Positions 15,368-24,090 of a stretch of DNA of 38,505 nucleotides are shown piece after piece. The position numbers were made by a program, and so were the translations under genes. Numbering within the stretch: position 1 is the first letter of the stretch; the number at the start of each line of letters is the position of its first letter. The notes beneath the pieces were generated by a model, which ran no database searches, was not told the DNA's origin, and saw nothing but the letters and a program-made list of their open reading frames with translations. Source of the DNA: an uncultured Corynebacterium sp. (GTDB lineage Bacteria > Actinomycetota > Actinomycetes > Mycobacteriales > Mycobacteriaceae); assembly GCA_943914355.1 (NCBI GenBank), contig CALUBS010000020.1:1-38505 (forward strand), written 5' to 3'.

Positions 15368-16650
15368 TGACGACTACCCTCGCGCCCAATGTCGGCGCCC
15401 TCAAACAGCGCGATACCCTGCGCTTATGCACCGCCGGCTCCGTTGATGACGGCAAATCCACCTTCGTCGGCCGGCTGCTCTATGACACCAAGTCCGTGCT
15501 CGCGGATCAGGTCGAGTCCATGGAGCGTTCCTCCTCCGATCGCGGTTTCGATGGCATGGATCTTTCCCTGCTTGTTGATGGCCTGCGCGCCGAGCGCGAG
15601 CAAGGTATTACCATCGACGTGGCCTACCGCTGCTTTGCCACCGATAAGCGCACCTTCATCCTCGCCGATACCCCAGGCCACGTGCAGTATACCCGCAATA
15701 CGGTCACCGGCATGTCCACCTCGCAGGTGGTGGTGCTGCTTATCGATGCCCGCCACGGCGTCGTCGAACAAACCCGCCGCCACCTCAACGTGGCCGCGCT
15801 CCTGGGCGTGCGCCACGTCGTCCTAGCCGTCAATAAGATCGACCTCGTGGACTATGACGAGCAGGTCTTCCGCGATATCGAGGCCGAATTCCATAAGATT
15901 GCCCAGCGCCTAGACATTACCGATACCACCGTCGTGCCCATTTCCGCGCTCAAGGGCGATAACGTGGTCGAGCGCTCTACAACCATGGAGTGGTACACCG
16001 GCCCCACCGTCCTTGAGGTGCTCGAGACCATCCCCGTCGCCACCGGACGCGCCGATGAGCTGGACTTTCGCTTTCCCATCCAGTACGTAATCCGCGAGCA
16101 CGCCACCGATTACCGTGGCTACGCCGGCCGCGTGAAGGCCGGGTCCATCTCCGTGGGCGATACGGTGCACCTGCCCGAAGGCCGCACCAGCACCGTCACC
16201 CAGATCGATACCGCCGACGGGCCAGCTTCCTCGGCCGCTGCCGGTGATTCGGTGACGCTACTGCTTGCCGATGACGTCGATCTCACCCGCGGCGATCTCC
16301 TCGCCGGCGCCCAGCGTCCCCCGGCCACCCGGGAATTCGCTGCCACGGTGGTAGGCCTTACCGAAAAAGACCTAAAACCTGGTCAGATGCTCAAGCTGCG
16401 CTATGGTTCCTCCCTGGTCAAGGCCCGCATCGCTGCTCTTTCCCGCACCTTGGATCTCGATGGCGTATCTGACGTTGATGATCCTGAGGCCGTTGTTATG
16501 AACGATATCGCCCATATCACCATCCAGACCCAGGCCGAACTGCCCGTGGAGGATTACGCCGCCCGCGGCGCCGTGGGAAATTTCCTGCTCATTGATCAAT
16601 CCTCCGGCAATACCCTGGCCGCCGGCTTCGTAGGCCACCGCTTGCGCTAA
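15367..16650 (+). CDS. cysN: Sulfate adenylyltransferase subunit 1 (GTPase)
   Basis: CysN is the EF-Tu-like GTPase that drives APS formation by CysD. The 427-residue protein has the G1 motif GSVDDGKST, DTPGHVQYTRNT as G3 and NKID as G4, followed by beta-barrel domains. It lacks the C-terminal APS kinase (CysC) domain found in fused CysNC proteins, and no separate cysC is in the window. That suggests APS rather than PAPS is the reductase substrate unless a kinase lies elsewhere. The cysY and cysZ genes that follow cysN in C. glutamicum are not present here. Confidence 0.95.
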   Translation: MTTTLAPNVGALKQRDTLRLCTAGSVDDGKSTFVGRLLYDTKSVLADQVESMERSSSDRGFDGMDLSLLVDGLRAEREQGITIDVAYRCFATDKRTFILADTPGHVQYTRNTVTGMSTSQVVVLLIDARHGVVEQTRRHLNVAALLGVRHVVLAVNKIDLVDYDEQVFRDIEAEFHKIAQRLDITDTTVVPISALKGDNVVERSTTMEWYTGPTVLEVLETIPVATGRADELDFRFPIQYVIREHATDYRGYAGRVKAGSISVGDTVHLPEGRTSTVTQIDTADGPASSAAAGDSVTLLLADDVDLTRGDLLAGAQRPPATREFAATVVGLTEKDLKPGQMLKLRYGSSLVKARIAALSRTLDLDGVSDVDDPEAVVMNDIAHITIQTQAELPVEDYAARGAVGNFLLIDQSSGNTLAAGFVGHRLR

Positions 16651-16668
16651 GGCTCGTGCACCAAGCGC

Positions 16669-16717
16669 ACAAACGTCTACAGCAACCGAGAAGCACGCGG
16701 TAGCTGTAGACATTTGT
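16669..16717. terminator. Imperfect inverted repeat between cysN and the convergent gene
   Basis: The stem pairs ACAAA-c-GTCTACAGC (16669-16683) with GCTGTAGAC-a-TTTGT (16703-16717): nine perfect pairs, one mismatch, five more pairs, loop 19 nt. It lies between two convergent genes and may stop transcription both ways. It lacks a T tract and shares GCGCACAAA with the repeat at 6944, so it may instead be a dispersed intergenic repeat. Confidence 0.5.
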
Positions 16718-16763
16718 GGTGCGCACTTCATGAGAGCCAGCGCTGAAAGGCAGAAGCCCCCTC

Positions 16764-17396
16764 TTAACAGGGATCGCTGAAGTCTGCGTTGTTATTTAGG
16801 GATCGGGCGTTGCCGCCGTACGCAGCCTTGAGTTCGCAGACTTTGTCCACGCTGTGGCCGGCGTCGAAGTAGATCGCATATGCTGTGCCTCCGTCGACTT
16901 GGCCGCGGAGAGAACTACAGGCATTGCCGGAAAGAATCTTGGAACCCGGGTATTTGTTTTGCACGCGTTGCGTCTCTGCTGACGGAACCTCGCCCACGGG
17001 AATGATGGCAGACTCGACGATCATGATGTAGCGGCCATCGCATTGATCATTCCCAGTGGATTGGCCTGAGCGGATCTGGGTCTCCGTTGTCGTCTTCGTC
17101 GCAGGTTCAGGTTTCTCTGCGGCTGCGTCCTCATCTTTGTTTTCCTCTTGAGACGTGGTGACGGGGACAAAGGCATCGGCGTCAGTGGAATCAGCAGAAT
17201 CGCTGCTATTCGTGAGCGCCCACGTGACACCGGCGGTGATTGCGATGATGGCAATGATTGCGAGGACGATCATCGCCAAGCGTGTGGCCTTGCCACTTTT
17301 CCCAGTATTGCCTGTGGAATCTCCGGTAGGGGAAGAGGAATTCCACGGTTGGTGCTGAGAGGGATCCGGCTGACCCAAAGAATTATTAGTAGTCAA
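16764..17396 (-). CDS. Single-TM protein with extracytoplasmic four-cysteine domain, unknown
   Basis: The protein has 210 residues if started at TTG 17396, which has AAAGGAG 8 nt upstream; an in-frame ATG exists at 17423 but would contain that sequence. A ~40-residue Ser/Gln/Pro-rich cytoplasmic part is followed by a TM helix (MIVLAIIAIIAITAGVTWAL), an acidic Thr/Glu linker, and a C-terminal domain starting at CDGRYIMIVES with four cysteines, the last being the C-terminal residue. The domain has a vaguely SPOR-like alternation (YAIYFDAG) but I cannot assign it. Its build parallels the next gene upstream (17523-18128), so the two are probably ancient duplicates. Confidence 0.7.
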   Translation of the reverse strand: MTTNNSLGQPDPSQHQPWNSSSPTGDSTGNTGKSGKATRLAMIVLAIIAIIAITAGVTWALTNSSDSADSTDADAFVPVTTSQEENKDEDAAAEKPEPATKTTTETQIRSGQSTGNDQCDGRYIMIVESAIIPVGEVPSAETQRVQNKYPGSKILSGNACSSLRGQVDGGTAYAIYFDAGHSVDKVCELKAAYGGNARSLNNNADFSDPC

Positions 17397-17500
17397 CGAG
17401 GGAGCTCCTTTGCATGAGTTCATCTTGGTCGAATTTGTAGCGCGACTTTCATTGCTTTATGGCCAATTAAAAAGTTGGGTTTCGTCACGGTGGGTGTCTC

Positions 17501-17526
17501 CTAGTAACTAGGCGGATTGTTACTAG
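17501..17526 (-). terminator. Hairpin at the end of the four-cysteine protein gene
   Basis: A perfect 8-bp stem CTAGTAAC / GTTACTAG with a 10-nt loop overlaps the stop codon of the gene ending at 17523. No long T tract follows, so it may be weak or only protect the 3' end. Confidence 0.45.
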
Positions 17527-18128
17527 CATGGCTCAATTTCCTCAATTAGATCTTCTGGCACATTTTCTTTCTCCAAGTTGCCGCGGGTATAGCAGGAAAT
17601 TTCCGCTGGATGGATCATGCCATCCGGCCGCAGCCCATCCCAGCCGTTGCCGCTCCACTGGAAGAGCGAGAAATGCGAGGTGCCAGACTCGGCTACATAC
17701 AGCCAGCTGTCATCGCAATATAATTGGATGGGCCGATGGAGCTGGCTAATCGCTTCCCCGTAGTAAGTGCCGCATTTTTCTTCCGTAGAAGCAGGCTCTT
17801 CCTGCTTTTGAGGCGTAGGTCCGTCCGCGGTGGCGGTGGATTCAGTTTCCTCTGAACCGGGTGCATTCTTAGCGGAATATTGTTGTAAATCAGAAAATGC
17901 GGGCTCCGCGGTTTCATCGCTAGAGCTGGCCGGTCTATTAAAGGAAAAGGTCACTCCCGCCACCAAGGCAATAACAGCGATGATGGTGATGGTGATCATC
18001 GCGACCCGCTTGCCTTTACTTTTTTCGGTGCCTTCTTGGGCCTTTGCGCGCGGCCCAGCGTCTGGCGACGAGCTTGCTTGTGCGGCGGGGGATGATTCTG
18101 GTTCCTGCGAAGGGTTGTACTTACTCAC
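17523..18128 (-). CDS. Single-TM protein with extracytoplasmic four-cysteine domain, paralogue-like
   Basis: The protein has 201 residues with a GTG start (AAGGA 7 nt upstream). The order is the same as in the neighbouring gene: a Ser/Ala/Gln-rich cytoplasmic segment ending in KSKGKR, a TM helix (VAMITITIIAVIALVAGVTF), an acidic Ser/Thr/Glu linker, and a C-terminal domain with four cysteines including the terminal residue (KCGTYY, YCDDSW, SCYTR, EPC). Apart from the TM segment the two C-terminal domains share little sequence. It is probably a cell-envelope protein with disulfides. Function unknown. Confidence 0.7.
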   Translation of the reverse strand: MSKYNPSQEPESSPAAQASSSPDAGPRAKAQEGTEKSKGKRVAMITITIIAVIALVAGVTFSFNRPASSSDETAEPAFSDLQQYSAKNAPGSEETESTATADGPTPQKQEEPASTEEKCGTYYGEAISQLHRPIQLYCDDSWLYVAESGTSHFSLFQWSGNGWDGLRPDGMIHPAEISCYTRGNLEKENVPEDLIEEIEPC

Positions 18129-18334
18129 GAGAGATTCCTTAGACTAAAGCGCAGCAGAAAATAGTGGGGATATGGGAAAGGGCTGTCCTTAAACCATAGC
18201 TGGGACATTGGGGCTTGTCGCTGGAATTCTGTAACTCGGGTGCCGCCGAAAACAGTGATGCCAGCGGTGCAGAAGGACAAGCATCTGTGCCGGCGAGTCC
18301 AGCGACCACGTGGGGTGCAGGTATTGTCGCAGGC

Positions 18335-18925
18335 ATGGAAAATTTATCTGGACGAACATTATTCGTGGCGGCCGTGGACGCCGAAGCTGCGCACATTCCA
18401 GACGGTGAAGCGCTGCTCATTACCGGTATCGGCACGGTTCCAGCCGCGATTTGCCTGACCGAAGTATTGGCAGAGGCTCGCGCAAACGATGCTTTGCCTG
18501 AGCGCGTGGTCAATATCGGAACGGCGGGCGCGCTTGTCGATGGCATGGATGGCGTCTTCGAGATCAATAAAGCAACCAAGCACGATTTCAAGCTAGAAGT
18601 GCTGACCGATATCAGCCGTTACCTTCTGCCAGAATTCATCGAGCTGGAGACCTCCGGCGAGCTCCCGGCACGCGGATTGGCCACCGGTGACATGTTTGTC
18701 TCTACTACCGCATTGCGCAATGAGCTGGTGAAAAAAGCCCAGCTATGCGATATGGAGGGCTATTCTATTGCCGCTACCTGCCAGCGCTTTGGTGTGCCTT
18801 GCACGCTGCTGAAGCAGGTTTCTGATTCCGCTAATGAGGAATCGATGGGCACCTGGGCTGGCGTCTTGGACCGCAGCGCCCGCCAGTTGGCCGCTGCCGC
18901 GGCCGATTTAGGCTTCTTGCGCTAG
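18335..18925 (+). CDS. Nucleoside phosphorylase/MTA-SAH nucleosidase-like protein
   Basis: This 196-residue protein resembles the purine-nucleoside phosphorylase/nucleosidase superfamily that cleaves the N-glycosidic bond of adenosine-type nucleosides. It shows the N-terminal LLITGIGTVPAAICL segment, VVNIGTAGAL, and the substrate-binding CDMEGYSIA with the conserved Met-Glu pair. It is shorter than E. coli MTAN (~230 residues). I chose ATG 18335 because the homologous part starts there; the upstream frame to 18215 is unrelated low-complexity sequence. It may recycle methylthioadenosine or S-adenosylhomocysteine. Confidence 0.8.
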   Translation: MENLSGRTLFVAAVDAEAAHIPDGEALLITGIGTVPAAICLTEVLAEARANDALPERVVNIGTAGALVDGMDGVFEINKATKHDFKLEVLTDISRYLLPEFIELETSGELPARGLATGDMFVSTTALRNELVKKAQLCDMEGYSIAATCQRFGVPCTLLKQVSDSANEESMGTWAGVLDRSARQLAAAAADLGFLR

Positions 18926-18940
18926 CCGATGCCTCCATTG

Positions 18941-18980
18941 CCTTCCTCGCCGTCTCGCACGGCGGAGGAAGGGCGGTTTT
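18941..18980 (+). terminator. Rho-independent terminator after the nucleosidase gene
   Basis: The arms CCTTCCTCGCCG (18941-18952) and CGGCGGAGGAAGG (18960-18972) pair with one bulged base, followed by GCGGTTTT. It overlaps the 3' end of the convergent AI-2E-family gene and may serve both strands. Confidence 0.8.
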
Positions 18981-20439
18981 AAGTTAGCGGGCTCATGGCC
19001 GCGAAAAGCTGCTTTACCTTTTTGCGAGGAGACTCTTCGAGGGGGATCTCGCCGTCGCCTTCTTCGCCGGTGCGCTCGGCCTCGGGGTCTGTATTGTCCG
19101 CATCCTCAGCTTCGTCGTCTTCGGATACTGACTTGGATCCGGTGACGATTTCGATGTCATCGGGGGAAACCTCGCCGGCGCGCAGGGCGGCCATTTCTGC
19201 ATGGTAGCGCAGGACAACGGCGATGGTCGCGGCGACTGGCACGGCGAGGAAAGCGCCAACGACGCCGGCCAGGGTGGAGCCCACGGTGATGGAGAGCAAG
19301 ACGATGGCCGCGTGCAGGCCCATGGCCTTGGACTGCAGGATGGGCTGGAGGACGTTGCTTTCTACCTGCTGGACAATGATGATTAGCGCCAGCGCGAGCA
19401 GCGCATTGGTCAGGCCGTTGGATACCAAGGCGATGATGACAGCCAAGGCGCCGGCGGTGACCGCACCGATGATGGGGATAAAGCCGGCGAAGAAAGTGAT
19501 GACGGCGATGACCAGTGCCAGTGGGACTTGGAGGACCCAGAGGCCGAGGCCGATGAAGACGGCATCGACAAGCGCGACTAGGGCTTGGGCCTGAATGAAG
19601 CCAGACAGCGTCTTCCACACGCGGGAGGTAAGTTCCGTGATGTGCCAGGCAGCGGAATTACCGGTGTATTTGCGCAGCCAGGGCAGGAACCTATCGCCGT
19701 CTTTAATGATGAAGAAGGTGATAAAGAGCATGATAACGGTGGCTACCGCAATGGAGCTGGCCATGGAGAAACCAGAAAGCACGCCGGTGGCGATGGTGGA
19801 GGCCTGGCCCTTGGCAAAGCTCACGATGTCTTGAAAGACCGATTGCAGTTGGTCCACCTGAATATCCAGTGGGGAATCATTGACCATCTTGGTTAGCTGC
19901 ATGATGCCGGCTTCGGCCTCATTAATAAGCACCTTGGACTGTGCGGTGACCATGGGCGCCATGGCAGCAAAGATGCCGCCGAAAATAACCACCAAGCCTA
20001 AAAGTGTCGTGACCGCTGCCAGTGTGCGGGGAAAGCCCTTAGAACGCAGCCAAGCGCTAACTGGATAAAGCACTGTCGAGACCAAGATGGCGAGGATAAC
20101 CGGCAGCAGGCCCACCCAAATAAAGCGCAGCAGGAACCCCGCCAAGCCCAATCCTGCCGCGATGAGGATGAAGCACACCGAAATCTTGGCCATGCTGCGG
20201 AAGTCCTTGGCCAGCACGGCGGACTTATTATCGCGATCGGCGGGATCGGCGGTGGCTACCTCCGCGCCCAACTGGGAATCATCGGGGGAAACTAGCGGTG
20301 CGATATAGGGGTTCTTCGCGTCAGTCTTGCGGTTGACGGAGTTTTGCTCGAGCGCCGACGGGTACTGCGGGCGCTGCGCCGAGTTCTGGCCCGAGTGTTG
20401 CCCGGTGCCGTTAGGGGAGTGGTTATCTGGCGTAGTCAT
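18979..20439 (-). CDS. AI-2E family transporter (membrane permease)
   Basis: This 486-residue protein has a ~90-residue hydrophilic N-terminus, about eight TM helices, and an acidic Glu/Asp-rich C-terminus of ~70 residues. The pattern fits the AI-2E transport (TqsA/YhhQ/PerM-like) family: a YPVSAWLRSKGFPRTLAA segment after TM2, a long extracytoplasmic helical region, and FFAGFIPIIGAVTAGALAV. Substrates of actinobacterial members are unknown; the name does not prove AI-2 transport. Related proteins also include Na+/H+ antiporters. The ATG at 20439 is followed by an Asn/Gln-rich leader. Confidence 0.85.
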   Translation of the reverse strand: MTTPDNHSPNGTGQHSGQNSAQRPQYPSALEQNSVNRKTDAKNPYIAPLVSPDDSQLGAEVATADPADRDNKSAVLAKDFRSMAKISVCFILIAAGLGLAGFLLRFIWVGLLPVILAILVSTVLYPVSAWLRSKGFPRTLAAVTTLLGLVVIFGGIFAAMAPMVTAQSKVLINEAEAGIMQLTKMVNDSPLDIQVDQLQSVFQDIVSFAKGQASTIATGVLSGFSMASSIAVATVIMLFITFFIIKDGDRFLPWLRKYTGNSAAWHITELTSRVWKTLSGFIQAQALVALVDAVFIGLGLWVLQVPLALVIAVITFFAGFIPIIGAVTAGALAVIIALVSNGLTNALLALALIIIVQQVESNVLQPILQSKAMGLHAAIVLLSITVGSTLAGVVGAFLAVPVAATIAVVLRYHAEMAALRAGEVSPDDIEIVTGSKSVSEDDEAEDADNTDPEAERTGEEGDGEIPLEESPRKKVKQLFAAMSPLT

Positions 20440-20499
20440 TCATCTACTATGCCACAGGAAACCACCTAGGGATAGCGCAGGAAAAGCAGAGAAAAAGAT

Positions 20500-20547
20500 A
20501 GCGCCCCACCCAACTCCCAGCAAGAAAGCGGGAGAAGGTGGGGCGCT
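20500..20547 (-). terminator. Rho-independent terminator of putA
   Basis: The stem AGCGCCCCACC (20500-20510) / GGTGGGGCGCT (20537-20547) is perfect over 11 bp. On the minus strand it is followed by ATCTTTTTCTC. It lies 35 bp after the putA stop. Confidence 0.85.
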
Positions 20548-20582
20548 TACTCAATCTGCCGCGACGGGCAGCAATCGGCGTA

Positions 20583-23500
20583 TTAGTCGCGCAGGTTGCC
20601 CACGTTGCGGATGATGCCGAAGCGGTGCATGGTCACGGAGACTGCTTGCTCGAGGAGGTAAGGCATGAGCTCACGGCGGCCATCGGCAAGCACGGGCTGG
20701 TCCAGTACCACGGAGTTGGAGCGCACCGCTGCCTCGTAGACGGAATCCGGTACGGTGCCGAGGGCACGCACGCGGGAGGACTCGTCATTGGCCACGGCGG
20801 CAGCGAAGGAACCATCAGAAATGGACTTCACGTCGAAGCCGAGCTCCTGCAGCTGGGCGGCAACCTCTGGGGCGGCGGAGATTTCCGTCTCGGTGCCGGT
20901 AATCCCGGAAGCCAGTACCTGGCGGGCGACATCGCGCAGCTTGTAGTCCTCGCCCACGCGGATGCGCAGCTTGGTTAGCAGCGGGCGGTAGCGGAAGCGG
21001 TTGGCCTCAGAAACCAGCGCGGTGCGGTCGTGGGTGCGGCCGAATTCTTCGAGCCACGCAATCCGGTCCAGCTCGGCGGCGCGCCAGAGCCATTCCAGAT
21101 CGTCCTGGCTGAGCTCATCAGAAAGCTCATCGCGCAGGCGCTGCAGAATCTTCACGCTGGCTGGGGCGATATCCACGTCGCGCGGCTTGAGTTCGCCATC
21201 GGCCCAGGTGCCCATCTGGGCTACGTAGTTAGGGCCGCCGGCCTTCGCACCCGGTCCCATGACGGACTTCTTCCAGCCACCGAAGGACTGGCGCTGGACA
21301 ATCGCGCCGGTAATGCCGCGGTTGACGTAGGCGTTGCCCACCTCAACGTTGTCGATCCAGTACTCGATTTCCTTGTCATCCAGAGAGTGGATGCCGCCGG
21401 TCAGGCCATAGCCGGTGCTGTTTTGCCAAGCGATGGCCTCTTCCAAGGTATCGGCGTACATGATGCCGAGGATGGGGCCGAAGCACTCATTCTTGTGGTA
21501 CCAAGAACCCGGCTGGACATTATCGCGAATACCCGGGGACCACAGGGTGCCCTCTTCGTTGAGCTTCTCCGGCTTCAGCAGCCACTTCTCGCCCGGCTCC
21601 AGCTGGGTCAGGCCGCGCAGCAGCTTCTCGCTCGGCTTTTCAGCCAGGCCGTTCATCGTGGTGGTGATGTCATAGCCCGGGCCAGGCTTCAGGGTCTTGA
21701 CGGAATCCAGCAGCTGCTCGCGCAGGCGCTTGGACTTGCCCGCAGCGCCGACGAAAATCACCAGCGAAGCGGCCGAACACTTCTGGCCGGAGTGGCCGAA
21801 GGCGGAGTTGTACAGGTCCTGGATGGCTAGGTCCGGGTCGGCGGCCGGGGTGATGACCAGCGCGTTCTTACCGGAGGTCTCTGCCATCAGGTTCATCTTG
21901 GGCTTCCAGGAGCGGAAGAGCGCACCGGTATCGGATGCACCGGTCAAGATGATGTTGTCCACGTCATCGTGGGAAAGCAGGGCCTTGCCGGCATCGCCTT
22001 CATCAGTAAGCACCAGCTGCACCAGATCCGGGTCCAGGCCTTCTGCCTCCAAAGCGGTGCGGAAGGCCTCAACCACCATCTTGCCGCAGTGGACCACCTG
22101 GGGAGCAGGCTTGACGATGACCGCCGAGCCCGCCGCCAAGGAAGCTGCAATGCCGCCGGTAGGAATGGCGATGGGGAAGTTCCACGGCGGGGTCACCACG
22201 GTGACGGTGTGCGGGTGGAACTCGGAGTGTGCCTCTTCCAAGAAGCGAGCCGATTGTCCGTAGTAGGTGCAGAAGTCAATGGCTTCCGAGATCTCAGGGT
22301 CAGTCTGGGTGACTGTCTTATTTGCCTCATAAGCGGCTACGGAGATGAAGTCTCCGCGCTTGGCGGCCAGCTGGTCCGCGACGGCGTCCAGGGCTGCGGC
22401 GCGTTCTGCGGCGGGGCGCTTGCCCCATTCGGTGCCCAGCTCCTTGGCGCGGGCGACGTAGCTTTCAACAGCAGACGGGTCGGTGACCTCTTGGACGCCG
22501 TGCTCACCAGGGTCATTTGCAAGCGCACGCTTGGCCCAAGTGCGGTTCGGGGTAATTGCCGGGTCCGTATCAGGTTCGTTCCTGAAGCGACCTGAATCCG
22601 GTGCCTGACGCCCGGAATCCTCGAGGCGGTTCTGGGTGCGGCGCGATCCTGCGAAGGTATCCCAGCGCTTGGCAACGGCCTTGCGGAAGGTCTCTTCCTG
22701 GCTTGCCAGCGGCTCCTCGCCCGGGGCGAAGAGGGCGTAGAGGAAGTTCTGCGGCGCGGAGTTTTCCTCCAGGCGGCGCACCAGGTAGGACACGGCGACG
22801 TCAAAGTCATCCGCGTGCACCACCGGGGTGTAGAGAATCTGGCGGCCTTCGTAAACCTTGCGCACCGCTGCCTGCTGCGCCGGGGACATGCCCTGCAGCA
22901 TCTCAGAATCCAGCATGTGCAGCACGCCGCGCTTTACACCCAGCTCGTAGGCCATGGCGATGGTGTACAGGTTGTGGCTGGCCACACCGATGCGGATGCA
23001 GTCTGCGAATTCCTCCTGCAGGATGTAATCCAGCAGACGGTAGTAGTTAGCGTCTACGTCTAGCTTATTGGTGTAGGTAGCCAGCGGCCAGTCGTGGACT
23101 TCACTTTCAGCGGTTTCCATGGACAGGTTGGCACCCTTTACAATGCGCACCTTGACCTTGGCGCCGCCCTCTGCCACGCGCTGCTTGGCAAATTCCGCGA
23201 TGTCTTGGAGGGCATCGAAGGTATCGGGCAGGTAAGCCTGCAACACGATTCCGGATTCCAGATTCTTGAATTCCGGCTCGCTCATCAGGCTCTTGAACAG
23301 GCGCAGCGTCAGGTGGAGGTCGTGGTATTCCTCCATGTCCATGTTGATAAAGACCTGTGGGTTGCGGCGTGCGGCTTCCTGGTAGAGCGGGCGCAGGCGG
23401 TCCTTCAGGCGCTCCACGGAACTGCCGATGTCCCAGTTATTCAGCTGCGCCACCATCGAGGACGCCTTGACGGATACGTAGGTCACGCGCGGGTTCTTGA

Positions 23501-24023
23501 TGAGGTCCAGCGTGCGGCGCGCGCGGGACTTTGCTTCCTCTTCACCGAGCACGGCCTCACCCAAAAGGTTGAGATTTAACTGCTCGCCGGAAGCAGCGGC
23601 CTTTTCCAGGGTGTCATTGAGCGCATCCGATTCCGCGTCCAGCACCAGGTGGCCAACCATCTTGCGCATGTACAGGCGCGCTACCGGCATGACTAGGTTA
23701 GGCAGGATCGGGCCGAAGAAACCGCCGGCACCGACGAGCGCGCCATTGATGCTGCCCAAGAAGGAAGGATCGTACTGGGAAGAAATATCCTTCAGTGCCT
23801 TGGCCGCGACCTTGTTATCCTCTGGGCGCATGACGCGGTCAACGAAGTCCATGGTGAACTTCACGCCATTGTCATCGCGCAACAGCTCCGCGAGCTGCTC
23901 GGTGGCCTTGTCCTTTTCATCTGCGGTGGAATCGAGCCAGCCTTGCGCCCGCTTAATGGCGGCGGGCAGTACGGCCTCAACATCATCAGATAGTGGCGTG
24001 CGGGTGTATGCGGGAGAAGTCAT
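20583..24023 (-). CDS. putA: Bifunctional proline dehydrogenase / delta-1-pyrroline-5-carboxylate dehydrogenase
   Basis: PutA oxidises proline to glutamate in two steps, feeding electrons to quinone and to NAD+. The 1146-residue protein has an N-terminal FAD-dependent proline dehydrogenase domain (KVRIVKGANLSMETAE, later RRLEENSAPQNFLY), a linker of ~50 residues (~480-530), then an aldehyde dehydrogenase domain (TPPWNFPIAIP, AETSGKNALVI, GHSGQKCSAAS with the catalytic Cys). A C-terminal ~150-residue extension follows. There is no N-terminal ribbon-helix-helix DNA-binding domain, so unlike E. coli PutA it should not repress its own gene. I chose ATG 24023 with AAGAGG upstream; an in-frame GTG/ATG extension to 24080 would run through the palindromes at 24061-24090. 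Confidence 0.95.
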   Translation of the reverse strand: MTSPAYTRTPLSDDVEAVLPAAIKRAQGWLDSTADEKDKATEQLAELLRDDNGVKFTMDFVDRVMRPEDNKVAAKALKDISSQYDPSFLGSINGALVGAGGFFGPILPNLVMPVARLYMRKMVGHLVLDAESDALNDTLEKAAASGEQLNLNLLGEAVLGEEEAKSRARRTLDLIKNPRVTYVSVKASSMVAQLNNWDIGSSVERLKDRLRPLYQEAARRNPQVFINMDMEEYHDLHLTLRLFKSLMSEPEFKNLESGIVLQAYLPDTFDALQDIAEFAKQRVAEGGAKVKVRIVKGANLSMETAESEVHDWPLATYTNKLDVDANYYRLLDYILQEEFADCIRIGVASHNLYTIAMAYELGVKRGVLHMLDSEMLQGMSPAQQAAVRKVYEGRQILYTPVVHADDFDVAVSYLVRRLEENSAPQNFLYALFAPGEEPLASQEETFRKAVAKRWDTFAGSRRTQNRLEDSGRQAPDSGRFRNEPDTDPAITPNRTWAKRALANDPGEHGVQEVTDPSAVESYVARAKELGTEWGKRPAAERAAALDAVADQLAAKRGDFISVAAYEANKTVTQTDPEISEAIDFCTYYGQSARFLEEAHSEFHPHTVTVVTPPWNFPIAIPTGGIAASLAAGSAVIVKPAPQVVHCGKMVVEAFRTALEAEGLDPDLVQLVLTDEGDAGKALLSHDDVDNIILTGASDTGALFRSWKPKMNLMAETSGKNALVITPAADPDLAIQDLYNSAFGHSGQKCSAASLVIFVGAAGKSKRLREQLLDSVKTLKPGPGYDITTTMNGLAEKPSEKLLRGLTQLEPGEKWLLKPEKLNEEGTLWSPGIRDNVQPGSWYHKNECFGPILGIMYADTLEEAIAWQNSTGYGLTGGIHSLDDKEIEYWIDNVEVGNAYVNRGITGAIVQRQSFGGWKKSVMGPGAKAGGPNYVAQMGTWADGELKPRDVDIAPASVKILQRLRDELSDELSQDDLEWLWRAAELDRIAWLEEFGRTHDRTALVSEANRFRYRPLLTKLRIRVGEDYKLRDVARQVLASGITGTETEISAAPEVAAQLQELGFDVKSISDGSFAAAVANDESSRVRALGTVPDSVYEAAVRSNSVVLDQPVLADGRRELMPYLLEQAVSVTMHRFGIIRNVGNLRD

Positions 24024-24060
24024 GTGAAATTCAACCTCTTTTTCGAAACGTGTACTTCCA

Positions 24061-24090
24061 GGTTGGTGGCCAACCCACACCGCGGTGTGG
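24061..24090. promoter_or_regulatory. Two adjoining palindromes upstream of putA
   Basis: GGTTGG-tgg-CCAACC (24061-24075) abuts a perfect 16-bp palindrome CCACACCGCGGTGTGG (24075-24090). They lie 38-67 bp upstream of the putA ATG, a position suited to an operator or a 5'-leader hairpin. No known regulator motif is matched. Confidence 0.5.

Noticed and set aside
15367..16650. CysN as a CysN-CysC fusion
   Set aside because: The protein ends at 427 residues, before where an APS kinase domain would begin.
16675..16711. Second McbR operator after cysN
   Set aside because: GTCTA and TAGAC occur there, but in the reverse order and 28 nt apart, so they are hairpin arms and not the TAGAC-N6-GTCTA operator.
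18215..18334. N-terminal extension of the nucleosidase
   Set aside because: The extra 40 residues are low complexity and unlike the family, and the family-like sequence starts at the ATG at 18335.
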